Below, piece after piece: positions 9,107-19,632 of a stretch of 64,000 nucleotides of DNA. Origin of the DNA: Betaproteobacteria bacterium MOLA814. GTDB taxonomy: Bacteria; Pseudomonadota; Gammaproteobacteria; Burkholderiales; Burkholderiaceae_C. Under the pieces are notes generated by a model. It made no database searches. It saw nothing but the letters and a program-made list of their open reading frames with translations, and was not told where the DNA came from. Each line of letters starts with the position of its first letter. The first letter of the stretch is position 1. The DNA lies in NCBI GenBank assembly GCA_000496475.1, contig AYMW01000002.1:620001-684000 (forward strand), read 5' to 3'. The translations under genes and the position numbers were made by a program.

Positions 9107-9365
9107 TGCATGCACCTGTTTGAACATCACATACGTTTCTGATACGAACCTGCGCAGTGCTGACCAAATCTGACAAGGCAGCAAACGCTTGCAAATCAAA
9201 TTTCAAACACACGGTCGGCAAAGCCAAATGAACCACTTGGCAATCTGTGCAGATGGTCACATGGCCCAGCTGGTTGCTCCGGGCGCGGACGTGCTGACAG
9301 TTGTGATCGCTGGGGTGGTCGGCGGGAGGGTCTTGTTTGTGGACTGGGTGGTTGTTATGCGACAT
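9087..9365 (-). CDS. Small CxxC protein under a Fur-like box, function unknown
   Basis: A 92-residue protein if started at the ATG at 9365 (MSHNNHPVHK). A longer in-frame start at 9413 is possible. The N-terminal 40 residues are rich in His, Asp and Pro. The centre reads TICTDCQVVHLALPTVCLKF, with a CxxC pair followed by a hydrophobic beta-like stretch and then an amphipathic helix. The pattern suggests a small metal-binding protein, but I cannot assign a family. It overlaps the DUF2325-like gene downstream and has a Fur-like box about 55-75 bp upstream of its start. Confidence 0.45.
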   Translation of the reverse strand: MSHNNHPVHKQDPPADHPSDHNCQHVRARSNQLGHVTICTDCQVVHLALPTVCLKFDLQAFAALSDLVSTAQVRIRNVCDVQTGACNDNVVH

Positions 9366-9418
9366 AGGAGAACTTTCAATAACAATAAAAAGACAGCAGA
9401 TGGAGGAGTCCATTCTAA

Positions 9419-9438
9419 ATACGAATGATTCTTATTAG
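9419..9438 (-). promoter_or_regulatory. Fur-like box upstream of CxxC/DUF2325 pair
   Basis: Read on the minus strand, the site is TAATAAGAATCATTCGTAT, which resembles the Fur consensus built from GATAAT repeats. Nearly the same core, AATAAGAATTATTCGCAT, occurs upstream of the rubrerythrin operon at 52698-52716. The resemblance was judged by eye. Confidence 0.45.
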
Positions 9439-9589
9439 CAAGTAAAAAATTGATCAACACCACACGCGGCTCAAAAGACACACGCCACAAGCCCCACAGC
9501 CCGGGCATATGGCGATAAACTATTAGGTTGGGGATTTCAAACACCCGCCGCGCCATTGAGCGCCCCTTTTTTTGCTCTTAAACACTGTT

Positions 9590-10486
9590 ATGTCATCCAA
9601 TATCCACCCTATGCTGAACGTGGCCATCAAGGCTGCACGCACCGCTGGCACCATCATCAACCGCGCAGCGCTGGACATAGAGTCCGTTCGGGTTGCTGCC
9701 AAACAAACCAACGACTTTGTGACTGAAATCGACAATGCTGCTGAAGAAGCCATTATTGAAACCTTGCTCACGGCCTACCCTGATCACGGCATTCACGCTG
9801 AAGAGTCAGGCATTCAGGCAGGTCGAGGGCGCGAAGCAGACCATGTGTGGATCATTGACCCATTGGATGGCACAACCAACTTCATTCACGGCTTTCCTGT
9901 GTACTGCGTCAGCATTGCACTGCAAATCAAAGGCGTGATTGACCAAGCCGTGATTTACGACCCCACCCGCAACGATTTGTTCTTCGCCTCAAAAGGGCGT
10001 GGTGCTTATTTGAACGACAGGCGTATCCGAGTGGGCAAACGCACACAACTCAAAGATTGCTTGTTGAGCACAGGCTTTCCATTCCGTCCAGGTGACGCCA
10101 TGAAGCCCTATTTGGCGATGTTGGGCGACATCATGCCGCGCTGCGCAGGTGTGCGCCGCCCAGGCTCGGCCGCTTTGGACTTGGCCTATGTGGCGGCTGG
10201 CTTTTCTGACGGCTTTTTCGAAAAAGGCTTGGCGCCTTGGGACGCAGCGGCAGGCTCTCTCATGGTGACAGAAGCAGGCGGGCTGGTGGGCAACTTTACC
10301 GGCGAAGCAGACTTTTTAGACCAAAAAGAATGCATGGCCGCCAACCCGCGTATATACGGCCAAATGGTCGGCTTGTTGGGCAAGTACTCCAAGTTTGCCA
10401 GCGCCGGAGAGAAAGCTGCTGTGCGTCAAGCCTTGGCATCTGACAGGGCCAACACGACCAGCTCACCTGACGCACACGGCGAGTAA
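9590..10486 (+). CDS. suhB: Inositol-1-monophosphatase family protein SuhB
   Basis: A magnesium-dependent phosphatase of the IMPase family. In E. coli SuhB also joins the rRNA antitermination complex. The protein has 298 residues. Metal and catalytic motifs are all present: HAEESG, then [20 protein letters not shown], and [15 protein letters not shown] near the C-terminus. The ATG at 9590 ([20 protein letters not shown]) matches relatives; the frame is open six codons further up. The last 30 residues are a low-conservation tail. In other Burkholderiales it is a direct neighbour of trmJ. Confidence 0.93.
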   Translation: MSSNIHPMLNVAIKAARTAGTIINRAALDIESVRVAAKQTNDFVTEIDNAAEEAIIETLLTAYPDHGIHAEESGIQAGRGREADHVWIIDPLDGTTNFIHGFPVYCVSIALQIKGVIDQAVIYDPTRNDLFFASKGRGAYLNDRRIRVGKRTQLKDCLLSTGFPFRPGDAMKPYLAMLGDIMPRCAGVRRPGSAALDLAYVAAGFSDGFFEKGLAPWDAAAGSLMVTEAGGLVGNFTGEADFLDQKECMAANPRIYGQMVGLLGKYSKFASAGEKAAVRQALASDRANTTSSPDAHGE

Positions 10487-10822
10487 AACCAACCACCAAG
10501 GCGCATCTGGCTGACAGTTGGGTGCCGCTGTAATACAGGCTGGCAACGACATGCACGCAGCCTCAACCGAGGCTGTGTGTGGCCAAGCGGCCACATCGAC
10601 TGCACAGCGGCGCGCAGACCAAGCGCCACAAAGTCATACGCCACACCTGTCAGGTTCCAAGCAATGCGCACGCGGTGCAAGCTGGCACTTTCACAAACAA
10701 CTGATTAACTGCACATTCATCCGGTTGTATTGCCGCGCAAACACAGCCACCGCCCTCTGCGTCCGGTAGACTGGTTGGTTGTCATGTATGCCTAAAAACC
10801 TCACCCTCCACCCCAACCTGTA
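10487..10822. other. Intergenic gap suhB-mutS with two tandem hairpins
   Basis: No convincing gene lies in these 336 bp. Two perfect 7-bp hairpins sit side by side: CAGCCTC/GAGGCTG at 10558-10575 and TGTGGCC/GGCCACA at 10578-10595, each with a 4-base loop. No T-run follows. They could be a processed 3' end of suhB mRNA or part of a small RNA. The rest must hold the mutS promoter, for which I see no strong consensus boxes. Confidence 0.4.
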
Positions 10823-13471
10823 ATGACCGACACGGATAGCGCCCCGCCGCACACGCCCATGATGACCCAGTATTTGGGCATCAAAGCGCAATACCCGGAC
10901 ACGCTTGTGTTTTACCGCATGGGCGACTTTTACGAGATGTTTTACGCCGACGCCGAACGGGCCTCGGGCTTGCTCGACATCACCCTGACCACGCGTGGTC
11001 AATCGGCAGGACAGCCCATTCCTATGGCAGGTGTGCCCTTTCACGCGGCAGATGGCTACTTGGCCAAGCTCATTCGCTTGGGTGAGTCTGTGGCTATTTG
11101 TGAACAAATAGGTGAAGTCACTGGCAAAGGCCCTGTAGAGCGCGCTGTGGTTCGCATGGTCACACCAGGCACGCTGACTGAGTCAGAGCTCATCAGTGAC
11201 AAGGCCGAAGCCAAAGTCATGACCGTGCACCAAGGCCCTCGCAACATGCTGGGGCTTGCATGGTTGGCAATGTCCCAAGGCGTGGTGCACATAGCCCAGT
11301 GCAAGCCTGATGAATTGGCGCAATGGGTTGCGCGCGTTGCGCCGCAAGAGTTGCTGCACAGTGCTGACAACACCGATGCTTTTGAAGCCACTCTGAAAGA
11401 ACTGGTTAGCAGCGCCAGCGCTGCAGGCCAGCGCATGGCGCTCACACTGCGCCCAGCTTGGCAGTTTGACCCCGGCTTGGGGCAGCGCAAACTGCTAGAG
11501 CAACTGCAGACCCAAAGCCTGCACGCCTTCGATGCACAAGGTTTAGACAACGCGCACGCTGCAGCTGGTGCACTGTTGGAGTACGCGCGCCAAACGCAGG
11601 GGCGTGACCTCATCCATGTGCGCGAGTTGCAAGTTGCAAGAGACGACGCCCTCATCAACTTGCCTGCCACCACTCGGCGCAACCTTGAGCTCACGCACAC
11701 CTTGCGCGGCGAAACATCACCCACACTGTTGTCGCTGCTAGACACCTGCGCCACTGGCATGGGCAGCCGGATGCTGCGCGAGTGGTTACTAGCGCCAGAG
11801 CGCACGCGCGACACGGCACAGGCCAGGCTGCAAGCCATAGGCGTGGTGACTGGCGCTGGGCCAATACACCACCAGCGCTTGCACACGTTGCTCAAGGGCT
11901 GCGGCGATGCCCAACGCATTACGGCACGCATTGCATTGGCGCAGGCCAAACCGCGCGAGCTGGTGGCACTGTGTGCCACTTTGAAACGCGCTGAACAGTT
12001 GGCACAGACTCTGCAAACACACACACATGACGCGCTAGGCGACTTGCTGGCCAAGTGGGCCCACGACCTCAACCCACCCCCAGAGGTGGTGAGCTTGCTA
12101 AGTGCCAGTTTGCTGGCTGAGCCCTCCACACTCATTCGCGAAGGCGGCGTCATAGCCGATGGCTTTGACCCCGACCTGGATGAGCTGCGAGGCATGGCCA
12201 CACAGTCAGACGATTTTTTATTGGCGCTAGAAGCCCAAGAGCGTGAACGCACAGGCATCAGCAACCTAAAAGTGCAATACAACCGTGTGCATGGCTTTTT
12301 CATTGAAGTCAGCCAAGGGCAACTCGCTCGCGTGCCAGACAACTACCGACGCCGACAAACGCTTAAGAACGCCGAGCGCTTCACCACGCCAGAGCTCAAG
12401 GCGTTTGAAGACAAAGCGCTGAGCGCGCAAGAGCGGTCTCTCGCCAGAGAAAAATGGCTGTATGACCAGCTGCTAGAGCGGTTGCTACAGTGGCTCACAC
12501 CACTGGGAACTTTGTCACGAGCCTTGTCTGGCTTAGACGTCATATGCGCATTGGCAGAGCGTGCCCACAGCTTACATTGGTGTGCCCCAACGTTTAGCCA
12601 TGAGCCTGGCATACACATACAAGGCGGACGTCACCCGGTGGTTGAGGCCAGGCTGCAAGAAACCAACGCTGGCAGTGTGAACTTCATCCCCAATGACACC
12701 ACGCTCAACGCAACAGCTAGGCTGCACATCATTACCGGCCCCAACATGGGCGGAAAATCCACCTACATGCGCCAAGTAGCGGTCATTGCACTGCTGGCCA
12801 GCGTAGGCAGTTATGTGCCTGCCAACGCTTGCCGGCTGGGCCCACTGGACGCCATACACACGCGCATTGGCGCGGCTGATGATTTGGCCAATGCACAGTC
12901 GACTTTCATGTTGGAGATGACTGAAGCTGCGCAAATTTTGCACGCCGCCACGGACAGATCGTTGGTGCTGATGGACGAAATTGGACGCGGTACATCCACC
13001 GACGATGGCTTGGCCTTGGCCGCTGGCATTGCGACGTATTTACACAACAAGTGCAAGGCCTTAAGCTTGTTTGCGACGCACTACTTCGAGCTGACACAAC
13101 TGCCCACCACCCACCACCAAGCCATCAATATGCATGTCAGTGCGGTCGAGTCAGGTAAAAGCGGCATTGCGTTTTTACACCACATTGAGCCAGGCCCAGC
13201 CAGTCGCAGCTTTGGTGTACAAGTTGCTAAACTAGCCGGTATCCCCAGCGCAGTTGTGCTGCAGGCCAAGCACAGTTTGGCCAGCCTTGAGCACAACAGC
13301 CACAGCAACCAGCCTCAAGTGGATTTGTTCGCACAAGCCCCGCCCGAATTACACAACGAGCCCACGGCCCTAGAAAGTGCTGTTGCACAACTCAATCCAG
13401 ACACCATGTCGGCGCGCGAGGCATTGGATTGGGTCTACCACCTCAAATCTTTGAGCCAACGCAGCGTTTAA
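10823..13471 (+). CDS. mutS: DNA mismatch repair protein MutS
   Basis: Recognises base mismatches and small loops and recruits MutL. The protein has 882 residues, close to the usual length. The mismatch-binding N-terminal domain starts within [20 protein letters not shown] and includes the Phe-x-Glu wedge in [10 protein letters not shown]. The C-terminal ATPase has Walker [10 protein letters not shown] at 639-647, followed by [13 protein letters not shown] (Walker B) and FATHYFEL. The final helix-turn-helix dimerisation region is present ([15 protein letters not shown]). A likely single-gene unit; the Anbu gene follows after 24 bp. Confidence 0.97.
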   Translation: MTDTDSAPPHTPMMTQYLGIKAQYPDTLVFYRMGDFYEMFYADAERASGLLDITLTTRGQSAGQPIPMAGVPFHAADGYLAKLIRLGESVAICEQIGEVTGKGPVERAVVRMVTPGTLTESELISDKAEAKVMTVHQGPRNMLGLAWLAMSQGVVHIAQCKPDELAQWVARVAPQELLHSADNTDAFEATLKELVSSASAAGQRMALTLRPAWQFDPGLGQRKLLEQLQTQSLHAFDAQGLDNAHAAAGALLEYARQTQGRDLIHVRELQVARDDALINLPATTRRNLELTHTLRGETSPTLLSLLDTCATGMGSRMLREWLLAPERTRDTAQARLQAIGVVTGAGPIHHQRLHTLLKGCGDAQRITARIALAQAKPRELVALCATLKRAEQLAQTLQTHTHDALGDLLAKWAHDLNPPPEVVSLLSASLLAEPSTLIREGGVIADGFDPDLDELRGMATQSDDFLLALEAQERERTGISNLKVQYNRVHGFFIEVSQGQLARVPDNYRRRQTLKNAERFTTPELKAFEDKALSAQERSLAREKWLYDQLLERLLQWLTPLGTLSRALSGLDVICALAERAHSLHWCAPTFSHEPGIHIQGGRHPVVEARLQETNAGSVNFIPNDTTLNATARLHIITGPNMGGKSTYMRQVAVIALLASVGSYVPANACRLGPLDAIHTRIGAADDLANAQSTFMLEMTEAAQILHAATDRSLVLMDEIGRGTSTDDGLALAAGIATYLHNKCKALSLFATHYFELTQLPTTHHQAINMHVSAVESGKSGIAFLHHIEPGPASRSFGVQVAKLAGIPSAVVLQAKHSLASLEHNSHSNQPQVDLFAQAPPELHNEPTALESAVAQLNPDTMSAREALDWVYHLKSLSQRSV

Positions 13472-13495
13472 TTTTTTACCTTTTCCTGTCTCAAC

Positions 13496-14326
13496 ATGAC
13501 CTATTGTGTAGCCGTCAAACTCGATGCGGGTTTGGTTTTCTTGTCTGACTCACGCACCAACGCCGGTCTTGATCAAATCTCAACTTTTCGCAAGACCATG
13601 GTGTATGAGCGCAGCGGCGACAGGTTCATCACCCTGCTGTCTGCCGGCAACCTGAGCATGTCGCAGTCGGTGCGAGAAATTTTACAAACGCACGGTATAC
13701 CTGGCGCCCCGGACCAGCCACCAATCAATATGTGGAATGCCACATCTATGTTTGAGGTGGCCCGTGTGTTGGGCGACGCCATCCGCTATGTGTATGAGCG
13801 TGACAGTGATGCACTGAAAGCTGCAGGCGTGGACTGTAATGTCACGATGATTCTAGGCGGGCAGGTGCAGGGCGAAGCCATGCGCTTGTTTCAGATGTAC
13901 GCACCTGGCAACTTCATAGAGGCCACAACAGACACACCCTTTTTCCAAATTGGTGAATCCAAATACGGCAAACCTGTACTAGACCGCGTGATCACGCCAG
14001 CAACGTCTCTGGCAGATGCGGCCAAGTGCGTGCTGGTGTCCATGGACTCGACGCTCAAGTCCAACCTGTCAGTGGGTTTGCCGCTGGACATGGTAATTTA
14101 CAAAGCTGGTGACCTGCACAGCCACACCGTGCTGTGTATTGATGAAAAAAACCCCTACTTCCAAATGCTGCGCAACTGCTGGGGAGACAGCTTGCGCGCT
14201 GCGTTTAACAACTTGGAACAACCCGACTGGAGCCGCCAGCCCAGCGAGGACAACCCGCTGCGCAGCCCCAGCAACGCCGCCATGGCATTAAGAAAAATCT
14301 GCTCACCTACAGATAAATTGATTTGA
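13496..14326 (+). CDS. Anbu: bacterial proteasome-like Ntn-hydrolase (COG3484)
   Basis: A 276-residue protein of the Anbu family, ancestral beta-subunit-like relatives of HslV and the proteasome. After removal of Met, Thr1 is the N-terminal nucleophile (MTYCVAVKLDAGLVFLSDSR). Asp17 in LSDSR and a Lys near 32 (TFRKT) complete the expected active site. The segment LLSAGNLSMSQSV is characteristic. It is longer than typical Anbu (about 240-250), with an extra C-terminal tail of about 30 residues. Anbu usually travels with alpha-E, ATP-grasp and transglutaminase-like genes; none is here. It is followed 4 bp later by an alpha/beta hydrolase gene. Peptidase activity of Anbu in general is uncertain. 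Confidence 0.85.
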   Translation: MTYCVAVKLDAGLVFLSDSRTNAGLDQISTFRKTMVYERSGDRFITLLSAGNLSMSQSVREILQTHGIPGAPDQPPINMWNATSMFEVARVLGDAIRYVYERDSDALKAAGVDCNVTMILGGQVQGEAMRLFQMYAPGNFIEATTDTPFFQIGESKYGKPVLDRVITPATSLADAAKCVLVSMDSTLKSNLSVGLPLDMVIYKAGDLHSHTVLCIDEKNPYFQMLRNCWGDSLRAAFNNLEQPDWSRQPSEDNPLRSPSNAAMALRKICSPTDKLI

Positions 14327-14330
14327 CACA

Positions 14331-15203
14331 ATGAGTAACACACCTGCAACGCCGCTGATTATTTTTTCGCACGGCAACAGTTTTCCTGGCGGCACTTACA
14401 GCCAACTGTTTAAAGGCTTGAATGCACGCGGTTACACCGTTAAGGCCATAGACAGATTTGGCCATGAACCGCACTACAAAGTCACCAGCAACTGGCCACA
14501 CTTTGTCAAGCAGCTGCACGATTTTGCAAGCGCTGAAATGCACAGCGCCGGCCAAGATGCATGGCTGGTAGGTCATTCTTTGGGCGGTATTGTGAGCCTG
14601 CTGTGCGCGGCCAAACACCCGATGTTGGGCGGTCACCGGGTCAGGGGCTTGCTCTTGCTGGACTCACCTGTTCTGACTGGTTGGAAAGCCAAAGCGTTGG
14701 CCGCATCCAAAATCACGCAATTGATTGGTGCTGTTTCTCCTGGGCGAATCAGCAGCAAGCGCCGCAATACTTGGCCTAGCCGAGAGGACGCGTTTCAGCA
14801 TCTTAGTAAAAAACGTGTCTTTGCCAGCTGGGAGCCCAGCGCACTGGCCGACTACATGACACACGGCTTTGAGGATGTGCTCGACGCGCACGGGCGCACA
14901 CAGTGTGTGCTGCGCTTTGACCGCGACATAGAAACCCAGATTTACAACACACTGCCGCACAACGTAGACGCCATGCTGCGTCGCCACCCTTTGCAATGCC
15001 CCATGTCTTTCATAGCGGGCACGCGCTCGGCGGAAATGCGCCAGGTTGGTGAGGGCCTGTCGCGCAAACTGGTGGCGTCTACCGCGCCGGGGCGGTGGCA
15101 ACATATTGAGGGCACACATTTGTTTCCAATGGAGTCGCCCGCCAAGACTGCCGCCGCTGCAGTGGTGGCTTTTCAAGCCATGTGCCACGAGCAACCAAGC
15201 TGA
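14331..15203 (+). CDS. Alpha/beta hydrolase
   Basis: A 290-residue alpha/beta-hydrolase-fold protein. The oxyanion-hole region IIFSHGNSFPGGTY is at the N-terminus. The nucleophile elbow GHSLGG is in AWLVGHSLGGIVSLL, and a C-terminal His is in HIEGTHLFPMESP, so the Ser-His-Asp triad is likely complete. Substrate unknown. The start codon is four bases after the Anbu stop, which implies co-transcription and perhaps a functional link. It resembles lipase- or esterase-like hydrolases of this order, but I cannot name a subfamily. Confidence 0.82.
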   Translation: MSNTPATPLIIFSHGNSFPGGTYSQLFKGLNARGYTVKAIDRFGHEPHYKVTSNWPHFVKQLHDFASAEMHSAGQDAWLVGHSLGGIVSLLCAAKHPMLGGHRVRGLLLLDSPVLTGWKAKALAASKITQLIGAVSPGRISSKRRNTWPSREDAFQHLSKKRVFASWEPSALADYMTHGFEDVLDAHGRTQCVLRFDRDIETQIYNTLPHNVDAMLRRHPLQCPMSFIAGTRSAEMRQVGEGLSRKLVASTAPGRWQHIEGTHLFPMESPAKTAAAAVVAFQAMCHEQPS

Positions 15204-15261
15204 TAACAACTGGTTGCTCAAAGGCTTAATTAGACCGTGGGGTCTGCGCTGCCAATGGTGT

Positions 15262-16560
15262 TTAAGAAGGCTGCTCTGCAACGTCGCCGATAGCGTCAGC
15301 GTCTCCAGCGACGGCCATGTCGTGTTCTGATGGATCAGGCGTGCGCGGGTCAAGTTGTTGCAAAGCGCTTTCCATGCCACTACCAACCACGACGTAGCCC
15401 ACTTTGTCTTCAACTGCAACAGGCGGCACAGCTCGAATACGCAACAACACGTGGACGGCCAAAACGGCGCACACAGCTGAGAAGTACAACATCAAGCTAC
15501 CTGGCCCGCCTGCGTCCATTAACAGACCAGCCAACGTAGGGCCAATGGCTGCACCAATACCGTGGACCAGCAACAAACCACCAGTCACTTCCAGGGTACG
15601 CGACACGTCAACCATGTCGTTGGCATGGGCCACGCTCAGGCCGTACACCGTAAACAACACCCCACCTAAAGCGACGCCAATCGGCACCAAGGCCCACGTC
15701 CAGCTCAACGAGGAGCTGTAGGCCAACAGTGACAGCACCGCCGCAATCAACAGTGCAGACAACAACACCAAACGCCTGTCTATGCGATCAGACAAGTGAC
15801 CAACAGGCCACTGGAAAATGGCCCCACCCAAAATAGTTGCGGCCATAAATGATGCGACACCTGCGCTGTCCAAACCCACGCGTTGTGCAAACAAAGCACC
15901 CAAACCGAAAAAAGCACTGTGAATGAGACCCGAAGCAAATGCACCGCTTACACCCAGCGGGGTGGTGTGCCACAAACTGCTGATGCTCAGCCGCGGCGGC
16001 TCCACTGCATCCGGTTGCGTCACTGGGGCCAGCGTAATAGGCAGCAAGGCGAATGACAGCAACACAGACACCATGGCAAACGGCAAAAAACCAACCGAAT
16101 CACCCACCAAAATGAGCCACTGCCCCACGGCCAAGGCCATGAAGGAAACCAACAGATACATAGAAAACACGCGACCACGTTGGTCTTTGGGCGCCAAGGT
16201 GTTGAGCCAGCTTTCGATCACGATGTACAAACCCACCAAGCAAATACCCGTCACCAGCCGCAAGCCACCCCAAAACCACGGATTGATCCATACAGCGTGA
16301 AGAATTGGCATGGTCGAGGCAATGCTGGCCATGGCTGCGAAGGCACGGATATGTCCCACTCGGGTAATCAGCGCCGGACAGAAAAACACACCCGCCACAT
16401 ACCCGGCGAAGTAAGCGGACGTGATGAGACCTGTCACCACAGTCGAAAATTCCGCCATGCCCGCACGCAAACCGACCACCGAAAACAGCAAGCTGATACC
16501 CACGATGAGCATCGCAACACCACTCAAGATGGCGACTAAGTGACCTCTTAAATCACGCAT
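15262..16560 (-). CDS. MFS transporter, YcaD-like
   Basis: A 432-residue major-facilitator membrane protein with about 12 hydrophobic segments. The first half begins LVAILSGVAMLIVGISLLFS and includes the segment VIESWLNTLAPKDQRGRVFS seen in YcaD-type transporters. The loop after TM6 and the C-terminal roughly 50 residues are cytosolic and acidic. Substrate is unknown. It starts 7 bp after the uppP stop on the same strand, so the two are likely one transcript. Confidence 0.83.
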   Translation of the reverse strand: MRDLRGHLVAILSGVAMLIVGISLLFSVVGLRAGMAEFSTVVTGLITSAYFAGYVAGVFFCPALITRVGHIRAFAAMASIASTMPILHAVWINPWFWGGLRLVTGICLVGLYIVIESWLNTLAPKDQRGRVFSMYLLVSFMALAVGQWLILVGDSVGFLPFAMVSVLLSFALLPITLAPVTQPDAVEPPRLSISSLWHTTPLGVSGAFASGLIHSAFFGLGALFAQRVGLDSAGVASFMAATILGGAIFQWPVGHLSDRIDRRLVLLSALLIAAVLSLLAYSSSLSWTWALVPIGVALGGVLFTVYGLSVAHANDMVDVSRTLEVTGGLLLVHGIGAAIGPTLAGLLMDAGGPGSLMLYFSAVCAVLAVHVLLRIRAVPPVAVEDKVGYVVVGSGMESALQQLDPRTPDPSEHDMAVAGDADAIGDVAEQPS

Positions 16561-16566
16561 GGTGTG

Positions 16567-17391
16567 CTACGCAGCCCATTCAACCCAACCTGTGGCAGAG
16601 GTGAGCAAGATGACGCACCCAAACGCCACACGGTACCAAGCGAAAGGCATAAAACTGTGGGTGGCAATATAACGAAGCAGCCAGTGAATACACCACCAAG
16701 CACTGAAAAACGCCACCACAGTGCCCACTGCAAACATGGGCACGTCGCTCCACGCCAGCAATGCCCGTTCTTTGTACAGGCTGTAAACACCCGCACCAAT
16801 AAGCGTGGGAATAGCCAAGTAAAAGGAGAAGTCCGTGGCAGCTCGCCGGCTGAGCCCAATCAGCATGCCACCAATAATGGTGGCACCGCTGCGGCTGGTG
16901 CCAGGCACCATGGCCAAGCACTGAATCAAACCGACCTTGAGGGCGTCCATGGCACTCATCTCGTCAACGCTGTCCACACGCACGGTGGTCGCTTGGCGTT
17001 TTTCAGCCCACCAGATAATCACACCGCCCACTATCAACGCCACGGCCACCACGTTGGCATTGAATAAGTTCTCTTTGATGGCCTTGCCAAAAGCCAAACC
17101 CAGCACCACTGCTGGGAAAAAAGCAATCAGTACATTGCGGGTGAAGCTCTGAGCCTTGGCCTGTGTTGGCAGTTCGCACACCGTAGACCAGATACGCTGC
17201 CAGTACACCAACACAACAGCACCTATGGCGCCGGTTTGAATGGCAATATCAAACACCTTGGCTTTGTCGTCATGAAAACCAATCAACGAACCCGTCACGA
17301 TCAAGTGTCCTGTAGACGATATGGGCAAAAATTCCGTGATGCCCTCGACCAAACCCATAACGACGGCTTTGGTCAGCAGTAAATAGTCCAC
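16567..17391 (-). CDS. uppP: Undecaprenyl-diphosphatase UppP (BacA)
   Basis: An integral membrane phosphatase that recycles undecaprenyl pyrophosphate for cell-wall synthesis; overproduction gives bacitracin resistance in other species. The protein has 274 residues from the GTG at 17391. The two family motifs are present: [14 protein letters not shown] in the first segment and [10 protein letters not shown] in the second half. The GTG start is preceded by GGAAAG at good spacing. A TTG eight codons upstream (17415) is an alternative. About eight membrane segments. Confidence 0.93.
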   Translation of the reverse strand: MDYLLLTKAVVMGLVEGITEFLPISSTGHLIVTGSLIGFHDDKAKVFDIAIQTGAIGAVVLVYWQRIWSTVCELPTQAKAQSFTRNVLIAFFPAVVLGLAFGKAIKENLFNANVVAVALIVGGVIIWWAEKRQATTVRVDSVDEMSAMDALKVGLIQCLAMVPGTSRSGATIIGGMLIGLSRRAATDFSFYLAIPTLIGAGVYSLYKERALLAWSDVPMFAVGTVVAFFSAWWCIHWLLRYIATHSFMPFAWYRVAFGCVILLTSATGWVEWAA

Positions 17392-17576
17392 GATGGATGA
17401 CTTTCCGCCCCACAATAGGGCTTAAACGAATGCGATGGCGCTCATTCTAATGGTGATGACCTGTCAACCACGCCAAAACAAGTGGACTATGCGCAATTAG
17501 TGGCCCTACAGACCGCATAAAATCATTGTCTTAACTTATCTTTTCACGCAACTACCTGACCTAACAGCCCCCAATT

Positions 17577-19364
17577 GTGACCGACAGCAACACCAACGAC
17601 TCAGTATCAAAGCCCAGCAATTTTTTACGCCAAATCATTGAGTCAGATTTGAGTAAAGGGACTTATGCCCAACGTTTATGGGCGGGTCAGCCATCGATTG
17701 GCACATTACACGCCTTGGGCCAACCAGACCCCGCCAAGATCCGCACACGCTTTCCACCAGAGCCCAACGGCTACCTGCACATCGGTCACGCCAAAAGTAT
17801 TTGCCTGAACTTTGGGTTGGCGCAAGACTATAACGGTGTGTGCCACTTGCGTTTTGATGACACCAACCCTGAAAAAGAAGACCAGTCTTTTGTTGACGCC
17901 ATAGAAGACACGGTGAAATGGCTTGGATTTGACTGGCAAGCCTTTGACACCACCCATAGGTTTCAAGCCAGCGATTACTTTGAAACCATGCACAGCGCTG
18001 CCCTGTATCTCATCGAGCAAGGGCTGGCTTACGTCGACGAGCAAACCAGTGAGGACATGCGCAACAACCGAGGTGATTTTTCTAAACCGGGCGTTAACAG
18101 CCCGTTCAGAGACCGCTCAGTGGCTGCCAACCTAGCCCGATTCGCCCAAATGCGCGCAGGCGACTTGCCAGATGGTGCCGCTGTTGTGCGCGCCAAAATC
18201 GACATGGCCAGCCCCAACATCAACATGCGCGACCCAGCCATATACCGCATCAGACATGCCCACCATCACCACACTGGCGACACATGGTGCATCTACCCCA
18301 TGTATACCTTTGCGCACCCCATTGAGGATGCGCTAGAAAATATCACGCACAGCATTTGCACATTAGAGTTTGAAGACCAACGCCCGTTTTACGACTGGTT
18401 GCTGGACAGGCTAAGCGCCGGCGGCATAGTCAATAGCCCACCACCCAAGCAGTACGAATTTGCGCGTTTGAACCTCACCTACGTGGTCACCAGCAAGCGC
18501 AAACTGGCGCAACTGGTGGTTGACAACCACGTGACAGGCTGGGATGACCCCCGCATGCCGACCATCGTGGGCTTGCGCCGACGTGGCTACACACCTGAGG
18601 CCTTGCGCTTGTTCACGGACCGCATTGGGGTGTCCAAATCGGACTCTTGGATTGACTACGCCACGCTGGAGGGCAGCTTGCGCGACACCCTGGACACCAG
18701 CGCGGCGCGCGCCATGGCCGTGCTAGACCCCATCAGGCTGCACATTGAGAACTGGAGCGAGCTCATGGGCGAAAACGCTCTGGATACCTGTACCGCACCC
18801 GTGCATCCCCACCACCCTGAGCGCGGAGAGCGCACATTCATGTGTGGTGCCGACCTATGGATAGAGCGAGGCGATTACGAGCAAGCGCCTGCGAAGGGCT
18901 ACTTCCGATTATTTCCTGGCAACAAAGTGCGCCTCAAATATGGTCACGTTGTAGAGTGCACTGGCGCCAACTACAACGCCGCAGGCGACATTGAGCAGGT
19001 CAATGTCCGCTTGGTACCTGATACCAAAAGCGGCACACCTGGTGCATCCGCTATCAAGGTGAAAGGCGTCATCACTTGGGTGGGTGACAGCGATGCGGTA
19101 TCGGCGCCCGTTCGTCTGTACGACCGCCTGTTTCAAGAGGCACAGCCAGATGCAGGCGGGCGGGACTTTATTGCCGCGTTAAATCCCAACAGTTTGCTGA
19201 CGGTGCAGGCCAAGTTAGAGCCCAGCCTGGCACACGCCACGGCTGGCTCCAACTACCAGTTTGAACGCCTTGGCTACTTTGTTGCTGACCACATAGACAG
19301 CACGTTAGGCGCACCAGTTTTCAACCGCAGCGTGGGCTTAAAGGACACGTGGGCAAGCAAGTAA
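17577..19364 (+). CDS. glnS: Glutaminyl-tRNA synthetase
   Basis: Charges tRNA-Gln with glutamine. The protein has 595 residues and starts at GTG 17577. The class-I HIGH motif is at 68-71 in PPEPNGYLHIGHAKSI. The KMSKS counterpart, usually VMSKRKL in GlnRS, reads VTSKRKL here, a Met to Thr change in a non-catalytic position. The C-terminal beta-barrel anticodon-binding part ends with FNRSVGLKDTW, as in E. coli GlnRS. It appears monocistronic. Confidence 0.96.
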   Translation: MTDSNTNDSVSKPSNFLRQIIESDLSKGTYAQRLWAGQPSIGTLHALGQPDPAKIRTRFPPEPNGYLHIGHAKSICLNFGLAQDYNGVCHLRFDDTNPEKEDQSFVDAIEDTVKWLGFDWQAFDTTHRFQASDYFETMHSAALYLIEQGLAYVDEQTSEDMRNNRGDFSKPGVNSPFRDRSVAANLARFAQMRAGDLPDGAAVVRAKIDMASPNINMRDPAIYRIRHAHHHHTGDTWCIYPMYTFAHPIEDALENITHSICTLEFEDQRPFYDWLLDRLSAGGIVNSPPPKQYEFARLNLTYVVTSKRKLAQLVVDNHVTGWDDPRMPTIVGLRRRGYTPEALRLFTDRIGVSKSDSWIDYATLEGSLRDTLDTSAARAMAVLDPIRLHIENWSELMGENALDTCTAPVHPHHPERGERTFMCGADLWIERGDYEQAPAKGYFRLFPGNKVRLKYGHVVECTGANYNAAGDIEQVNVRLVPDTKSGTPGASAIKVKGVITWVGDSDAVSAPVRLYDRLFQEAQPDAGGRDFIAALNPNSLLTVQAKLEPSLAHATAGSNYQFERLGYFVADHIDSTLGAPVFNRSVGLKDTWASK

Positions 19365-19632
19365 TCAGTCTTCTACCAACTTGATGTCCAGCCAAGTTGA
19401 CACACATTGGAGGTCTAATGCAGCTTGCAAAGACCATGTCATGCTGATTCACACCCGTGTATACCTTGGTGCTGCACGGCTCACCGTGTGTGGCCCTAGA
19501 CACCCACAAATTCCAAGCAGTGGCGCTGACAACAAGCTGGCTGGCTGCCCGCTGATCAGCCGACACATAGAAGCCACAGACCGCGTCAACGAGCCAATCA
19601 ACCGCCGGGTTGACGTGGCGCTGCTCTAAATC

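Noticed and set aside
11056-12342. A 428-codon open frame on the minus strand inside mutS
   Set aside because: It is antisense to a full-length conserved gene and is Ser/Ala/Arg-rich with no family features; an artefact of codon bias.
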